DNA from: Chitinophagaceae bacterium UBA2793
GTDB taxonomy: Bacteria > Bacteroidota > Bacteroidia > Chitinophagales > Chitinophagaceae
Length of the DNA: 48,841 bases
Direction of reading: 5' to 3'
Assembly: GCA_002352045.1 (NCBI GenBank)
Contig: DEHT01000098.1
Location: 1 to 48,841 of the forward strand
In this document: piece by piece, positions 44,771 to 48,841 of the stretch
How positions within the stretch are numbered: position 1 is the stretch's first letter
Layout of the letters: each line of letters starts with the position of its first letter
Notes under the pieces: generated by a model
The model's database searches: none
Told to the model about the DNA's origin: nothing
What the model saw: the letters and a program-made list of their open reading frames with translations, nothing else
Made by a program: the position numbers and the translations under genes

Positions 44771-46072
44771 ATGAAATCAACCATTCAACTTGTATGCAGC
44801 ATCGCAATGATGATAGCCTTATTCTTTAGTGGCAATATGGTTCAGGCTCAACAACAGTATAAGCTTAGCCAGGTTTCGAATATCGCCGGTATGAAATCGG
44901 AAACAACCATTTATGTAAAAGGGCAACGTAAACGCACCGAAAGCAATGGATACATGGGCATGAAAAACAATACCATTATTGAACAATGCGATAAGCAAAG
45001 AACCATCCACATCAACGATAAAAAGAAACTGTATTTTATAGAACCTTTCAACAAAGAGCAGGAAGTGCTAATAGAAGATGATACTAAAACTTCCAGTGTA
45101 AAATTGCTTACAGCCGGGCCCAAAGACGGCGGCACCATTACCAATTATTTCAACATTAGAGATACGGGTGAACGAAAAAAAATATTTGGTTTTACAGCCC
45201 GTAGAATTTGGACCACTCAAAGAATGATACCTTCTGCCAATGCCTGTATGATGAAAGACAGCATGGTTATTAAAACCGACGGATGGTATATTGATTTTCC
45301 CGATTTTAATTGCAGCATAAATAATCGAATCACATCGGCCTACAACGGAGGATATCAAAAACCATCTTGTCAGGACAAATTTATTACACGCAGAACCGGC
45401 AAGGGCAAACTGGGCTTTGCATTATCAGAAAAACGAACCACGATAATGGGAGGCCAAACGCAAGCCAGCGAATTTGTAACCGACCTTGAAACCATTGAAT
45501 TAAATACCGATAAATTAGATTCGATGCTGTTTGAAATACCCATTGGATATAGAGAAGCTAAAAGCATTGATGAGTTACAGGAATTTTTTGCTGATATAGA
45601 TAATAATGATGCCGGCACCGATGCCATAACATTGCCTGGCATCAATAGCAACATGCCCAAAAAAGAAGGCAGCATACGAATAGGTGTGTTACTACCAACC
45701 GGTGATGAAGCCCTGCAGTATGATTTATTGAGTAATGCCATTGCCTTTCAATTAACTCATGGAAATGTAGAAGCAGTAACCCTTGCAGGTAATGAAGACG
45801 ATGCAATGGCTAATTGCGATTATGTGCTGAGTACTACATTTAGCCGCTTTAAAAAAACAAGTAAAATTGGCGGCTTGTTAAAAGTTATAAAAGAAACCGA
45901 TCCTGCATCAATTCAATCCTACACCGTATCTGTAAGTATGGTTTTAAAGAAAAACAGTACCGGTGCCACACAATCAAACCTTACAACAAATGGCAAGTAT
46001 GAAGGCAATCAACAAAGTGCTGCTGTAAAAGCACTTGAAAAAAGTTGCCGGGATTTGTTGAAAGAATTGTAA
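44771..46072 (+). CDS. DUF4412-like secreted protein with a C-terminal unknown domain
   Basis: A 433-residue protein with a signal peptide (MKSTIQLVCSIAMMIALFFSGNMVQAQ). The N-terminal half (about 30-250) resembles DUF4412-type proteins: ETTIYVKGQRKRTES, IIEQCDKQRTIHINDKKKLYFIEPF in parts. The C-terminal 150 residues look like a separate alpha/beta domain (SIRIGVLLPTGDEALQYDLL, CDYVLSTTFSRFKK) with similarity in style to TolB-N/CsgG-like domains of exported proteins; this is inference. The longer frame to 44645 starts in a terminator and is rejected. A LytTR-like tandem site and -7 box lie just upstream. Confidence 0.75.
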   Translation: MKSTIQLVCSIAMMIALFFSGNMVQAQQQYKLSQVSNIAGMKSETTIYVKGQRKRTESNGYMGMKNNTIIEQCDKQRTIHINDKKKLYFIEPFNKEQEVLIEDDTKTSSVKLLTAGPKDGGTITNYFNIRDTGERKKIFGFTARRIWTTQRMIPSANACMMKDSMVIKTDGWYIDFPDFNCSINNRITSAYNGGYQKPSCQDKFITRRTGKGKLGFALSEKRTTIMGGQTQASEFVTDLETIELNTDKLDSMLFEIPIGYREAKSIDELQEFFADIDNNDAGTDAITLPGINSNMPKKEGSIRIGVLLPTGDEALQYDLLSNAIAFQLTHGNVEAVTLAGNEDDAMANCDYVLSTTFSRFKKTSKIGGLLKVIKETDPASIQSYTVSVSMVLKKNSTGATQSNLTTNGKYEGNQQSAAVKALEKSCRDLLKEL

Positions 46073-46085
46073 ACCAAAGTGCAGG

Positions 46086-46156
46086 CAATTCATGCACTTA
46101 AAGTTTCAGTTCATACACTACAGCATTTTATTTAAAACAAATACAACACAATTTTA
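46086..46156 (+). promoter_or_regulatory. LytTR-like tandem site and -7-like box of the 46186 gene
   Basis: CAATTCAT (46086-46093) and CAGTTCAT (46107-46114) start 21 bases apart. The second, read as TCAGTTCAT, fits the published LytTR half-site. After exactly 34 bases comes CAATTTTA (46149-46156), a weak -7 box, 29 bases before the ATG. Confidence 0.7.
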
Positions 46157-46185
46157 CATCATTCAAAAAACAAAAAATAATCAAC

Positions 46186-47031
46186 ATGAATAAAGAATTG
46201 CTTAAAGAAATACGCATAACCTTAAGGTGCCTGTCGATAGTAGTGTTGGTCTTTGCATGTGCATTCCTTATGCTTTCGTTTACAACGCAAAAATTGGCCG
46301 ACGATTTTTTAAAACAATTAGGAATAACCAAACCCAATGCCGATACTAAAATTGTAAACAGCATTATTGAAGGTTCGTTGGACCAGTATGGCTTACGCAA
46401 TGCAAAAAATATTGCGTTGGGTAACCGGGCAGCAGTAGCCAAAGATTTGTTGCAGTATGTAAAAGACCAGGTAAACACCGAGTCGTTTAAAAAAGCTTAC
46501 GCCGAAACAAAACAAAAAAACAAGCCATCGCCATTGTTAACAAAAACTCCGGAAGATTTTCAAAAAGACCAGGTGGAGAGTAGTAAAAAATCGCTGGCCG
46601 AAGTAGAAGCCAATCACAAAAAAGCAGATGCTACTTTAAAACCGATGTTTGAAAAGATATTGGTGCAGGCACAAAAGCAATTAAAAGATGCGCAGGATCC
46701 CAACAGCAAAACAAACGCAAACTATCGTAGAAATTATGAACAAACTGCAAAGTTTGCAGACGATGCCAATAAAAGAATGCTGGCAGAATGGGAAGTAAAA
46801 TATCCTGCCAATCATTTACTATTCGTAAAAAAACGCATGCAACAGTTTTTAGATGAAACCGATGATATTGATTTTAATGCCGTACTGGAAACGAAAAATG
46901 GTAAAAAGATTTTTGTAAACCGGGCCTATGAAAGTAAAGGAAACCGTTGGAAAATGGGCTTTCGTGCAGGTAAAGAAGTGGTGGAAACTGCACGGGCATT
47001 TATTCAAAACTGGATGACAGAAATTAAATAA
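46186..47031 (+). CDS. Unknown membrane-anchored protein
   Basis: A 281-residue protein. A single N-terminal membrane helix (about 13-34, LRCLSIVVLVFACAFLMLSF) precedes a soluble, charged, largely helical domain (about 35-281) with Lys/Glu/Ala-rich segments such as SSKKSLAEVEANHKKADATLK and QAQKQLKDAQDPNSK. The end FVNRAYESKGNRWKMGFRAGKEVVETARAF is more conserved-looking. I recognise no family. It probably sits in the inner membrane with its bulk outside the cytoplasm. It has its own tandem LytTR-like site and is followed by a structured 3' region. Confidence 0.7.
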   Translation: MNKELLKEIRITLRCLSIVVLVFACAFLMLSFTTQKLADDFLKQLGITKPNADTKIVNSIIEGSLDQYGLRNAKNIALGNRAAVAKDLLQYVKDQVNTESFKKAYAETKQKNKPSPLLTKTPEDFQKDQVESSKKSLAEVEANHKKADATLKPMFEKILVQAQKQLKDAQDPNSKTNANYRRNYEQTAKFADDANKRMLAEWEVKYPANHLLFVKKRMQQFLDETDDIDFNAVLETKNGKKIFVNRAYESKGNRWKMGFRAGKEVVETARAFIQNWMTEIK

Positions 47032-47040
47032 TCTTATCAA

Positions 47041-47110
47041 CCTACGGGCAGCCATTCAAACCTTGGTAACCCGGTAAGGTTGCGGCCGTAAGCCATCTAT
47101 GAAAGTATAG
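47041..47110 (+). other. Structured 3' untranslated segment, unknown
   Basis: The region after the 46186 gene holds three small stems in a row: AACCTT/AAGGTT (47059-47064 with 47076-47081), GGC/GCC around CGTAA (47084-47094), and CTAT/ATAG around GAAAGT (47097-47110). It is GC-richer than the neighbouring spacers. A terminator follows at 47116. It could be a 3' UTR with a regulatory role or a small RNA. I do not recognise the structure. Confidence 0.35.
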
Positions 47111-47115
47111 CCAGT

Positions 47116-47145
47116 AAAGAGCCCCGTAAGGCTCTTTTTTCTTTT
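47116..47145 (+). terminator. Terminator after the 46186 gene
   Basis: Perfect 8-bp stem AAAGAGCC / GGCTCTTT around CCGTAA, followed by a T-rich tract. Confidence 0.85.
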
Positions 47146-47157
47146 TAAAAAAGGGTA

Positions 47158-47228
47158 CAATTCATGTAATGAAATTTTCAATTCATTTCAAAATGGGTTT
47201 TAATATGAATAAGCCGTTTGCAATTTTG
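47158..47228 (+). promoter_or_regulatory. LytTR-like tandem site and -7 box of the last gene
   Basis: Two perfect CAATTCAT half-sites (47158-47165 and 47179-47186) start 21 bases apart. After exactly 34 bases comes CAATTTTG (47221-47228), fitting nAnnTTTG, 30 bases before the ATG. Confidence 0.78.
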
Positions 47229-47258
47229 AATATTAAATTATTAAACAGCAATGCCAGT

Positions 47259-48841
47259 ATGAAAAAGATTATTTTGCTTCTGCTTATTCAATCAAATTTA
47301 ATGATTGCTTATTCGCAGCAAGCCCAGCCACAGCGGCTGCTTTGGTTTACCGGAAAACTGATAAAGCCAAATGTATTGCTTACTGCCAAAGGCGATACTG
47401 TTTATTACTCTCCCAAAAAAAACCAGTTAAAATTAATTAGCCAGGCCGGCACCGGCAAGCAAATGGATAATATGCTGGCAGAATTGAATCATACCTCTAA
47501 ACGAATTGAGGAGGAAATAAAAGGAATGTCGCAATGGGTGCCCAGGCATATTTTACCAGAGTGGAGTATGAATGTAGCTCGTGCATATAAAACGGTAGAA
47601 GAAAACTGGCAACCGCTTTTAAGCAATACCATCCTTTTACCGGAAGGGCCGGCATTATCACAACCAACATCAGCAAAAAAAACTACAAAAGGCGGATCTC
47701 ATTTTTTGATGGAGGAAGAAGAATTTACCGACCCCTTAGTGGAGGAGGTATTGAAAGAGATAAATGCATTCAAAGAAAAACATAAGGATGATAACCTGGG
47801 TATTTTACCGGTGCCACCCCGATCAAATTTTTCTTATTGTTATCCTTGCGACAGTGCAGCAGTACAACGCTACGAAAAAGATAAAAATCGTTTTTTGGCA
47901 GAGATGGCCGGTGCCGATTCGGCCTTGATGCTAAAAGCTATGAGCATCAACGGTGCCATTCAAAAAAGTGGTTTGCTTGCCGACCCGTATTTCGAAAATG
48001 CGGTAAACAAACTTTCAAATTTTATGGATTATATGCTCAACAGGGCTGCACAAAAAGTGGTTCAACTGGTGGAGAAATATCAAAACGATGCATACCGCAT
48101 TCCTGCTGTAATGAGTTATTGGTTGCCGGTAGAAAGGCAGCTTCAATTGATGGGAAAAGTAAAAGAAACGCCATTGGATAATCACAATTACTGGGAGAAA
48201 TTGTTTGCCACTATGGATGCATTTTTTGCAGATGCAATGCAAGAAAAAAATTATGCCATCGGTTTAAACATAACGGCTATTCTAGGTTTTGAAAGACAAA
48301 AGCAAATTTTAGGCATAAAAGGCAACCAATTGTTTTTGTTACTGTCCGATTTTAATCAGTTTAAATTGAACAGTAATATTTCTGCAAAGCTGGGTGATGA
48401 GGGCAAAGGGTATATTAGTGGTCATGCTGTGGGCGACAATTGGTACCATGCCATACCCGATGAAAAAACCTGCCGGTTAAATTGGTATTTGCATGGCATG
48501 TCAACCGATAGACCAACTTACAAACTAATAACCGGCGAAATGATTGGTGCACCGGTAGTTTATATTGGTACTAAAGAATGGAAATCGGAGTTGCCTAAAA
48601 TCAACATTGAGTTTTGTTATAAGGAAGGTGAAGAACCGGCAGACTCTGTAATTGCCAGTAGCTTTTATCCTGAGGGTTTCCAGGAGTTGTGGCAGTTTCC
48701 GGAGCCGATGGGTGTGCAGAACGTAACAGAAATCGGCGGAAGCTTTTTAGCATGTTTTTTAGATATGGATCGTATTAGAAAAGAAGCCGAAAAAATAAAC
48801 AAGGATAAAATCGAAAAATTAAGAAAAGATTTCCAGGAGAA
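47259..48841 (+). CDS. Unknown secreted protein, cut by the window edge
   Basis: The frame from ATG 47259 stays open to the right edge (at least 527 residues). The N-terminus MKKIILLLLIQSNLMIAYSQ is a signal peptide. The mature protein begins with GKLIKPNVLLTAKGDTVYYSPKKN, a beta-rich start, then helical charged segments and a mid-region with a CYPC motif (SNFSYCYPCDSAAVQ), followed by many aromatic strands. I recognise no family. Its C-terminus lies outside the window. Its promoter carries one of the best tandem LytTR-like sites. Confidence 0.75.
   Translation, partial: MKKIILLLLIQSNLMIAYSQQAQPQRLLWFTGKLIKPNVLLTAKGDTVYYSPKKNQLKLISQAGTGKQMDNMLAELNHTSKRIEEEIKGMSQWVPRHILPEWSMNVARAYKTVEENWQPLLSNTILLPEGPALSQPTSAKKTTKGGSHFLMEEEEFTDPLVEEVLKEINAFKEKHKDDNLGILPVPPRSNFSYCYPCDSAAVQRYEKDKNRFLAEMAGADSALMLKAMSINGAIQKSGLLADPYFENAVNKLSNFMDYMLNRAAQKVVQLVEKYQNDAYRIPAVMSYWLPVERQLQLMGKVKETPLDNHNYWEKLFATMDAFFADAMQEKNYAIGLNITAILGFERQKQILGIKGNQLFLLLSDFNQFKLNSNISAKLGDEGKGYISGHAVGDNWYHAIPDEKTCRLNWYLHGMSTDRPTYKLITGEMIGAPVVYIGTKEWKSELPKINIEFCYKEGEEPADSVIASSFYPEGFQELWQFPEPMGVQNVTEIGGSFLACFLDMDRIRKEAEKINKDKIEKLRKDFQE

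Noticed and set aside
47041..47110. c-di-GMP (GEMM-type) riboswitch
   Set aside because: A few words resemble part of that RNA on one strand, but the conserved core GGGCAAACC and the expected order of helices are absent, and the segment is at the 3' end of a gene.
1..48841. Phage, transposase, integrase, CRISPR, tRNA or rRNA
   Set aside because: No encoded protein or RNA of these kinds is visible; all sizeable genes have ordinary chromosomal functions or are exported unknowns.

Overview
The window looks like a chromosomal segment from a Bacteroidota bacterium, most likely of the Chitinophagaceae. It is AT-rich. It carries a GLPGLI-family protein beside an outer-membrane beta-barrel protein, a second TonB-dependent receptor, DUF1684, DUF1599, BT_3928-type DoxX and head-GIN proteins, LytS/LytTR systems and a beta-propeller histidine kinase. 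Several promoters match the Bacteroidota -7 box TAnnTTTG. I see no rRNA, tRNA, CRISPR array, insertion sequence or prophage. No gene-free stretch exceeds about 300 bases.

Layout. 1-3671: a perfect inverted repeat, then a GLPGLI protein and a large beta-barrel protein (minus strand). 3791-7021: glycogen branching enzyme, a TPR protein and a doubtful small ORF. 7160-10696: minus-strand genes for an ECF sigma factor with a membrane partner, a DUF1684 protein, an arginase-family enzyme and a CrtA-like monooxygenase. 10799-17172: housekeeping genes (ndk, nrnA, an FKBP lipoprotein, folP, DUF1599, DoxX/BT_3928, an orphan DppB-type permease). 17410-23653: a five-gene RND efflux operon (TolC, adaptor, RND pump, PII-like protein, DUF2892 protein) behind two adjacent dyads. 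23876-27837: poorly known secreted proteins and Hsp20. 28081-29968: bacilliredoxin and lgt. 30050-33180: a probable metal-linked locus (TonB receptor, HMA-like protein, Cys-rich protein).

33414 to the window end is the most interesting part. A LytTR response regulator (36234-36998) sits with two overlapping LytS-type kinases and a 1000-residue propeller sensor. Upstream of the response regulator, the kinase pair, a cytochrome c, a GIN lipoprotein, an OmpA protein (plus cupin), a DUF4412-like protein and two unknown proteins I find tandem half-sites resembling CAnTTCAT. In all eight the half-site starts are exactly 21 bp apart. In seven of the eight a -7-like box begins after exactly 34 bp. 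The propeller sensor has the same tandem site in reverse orientation, 24 bp from its box. Two half-sites fit the published LytTR consensus. I infer a compact, self-regulated LytTR regulon whose kinases look partly degenerate and whose targets are mostly exported proteins. It runs off the right edge.

Starts were moved to an internal ATG where the longest reading frame began with TTG or GTG and the ATG fitted better. Positions were counted by hand and may be off by one base.
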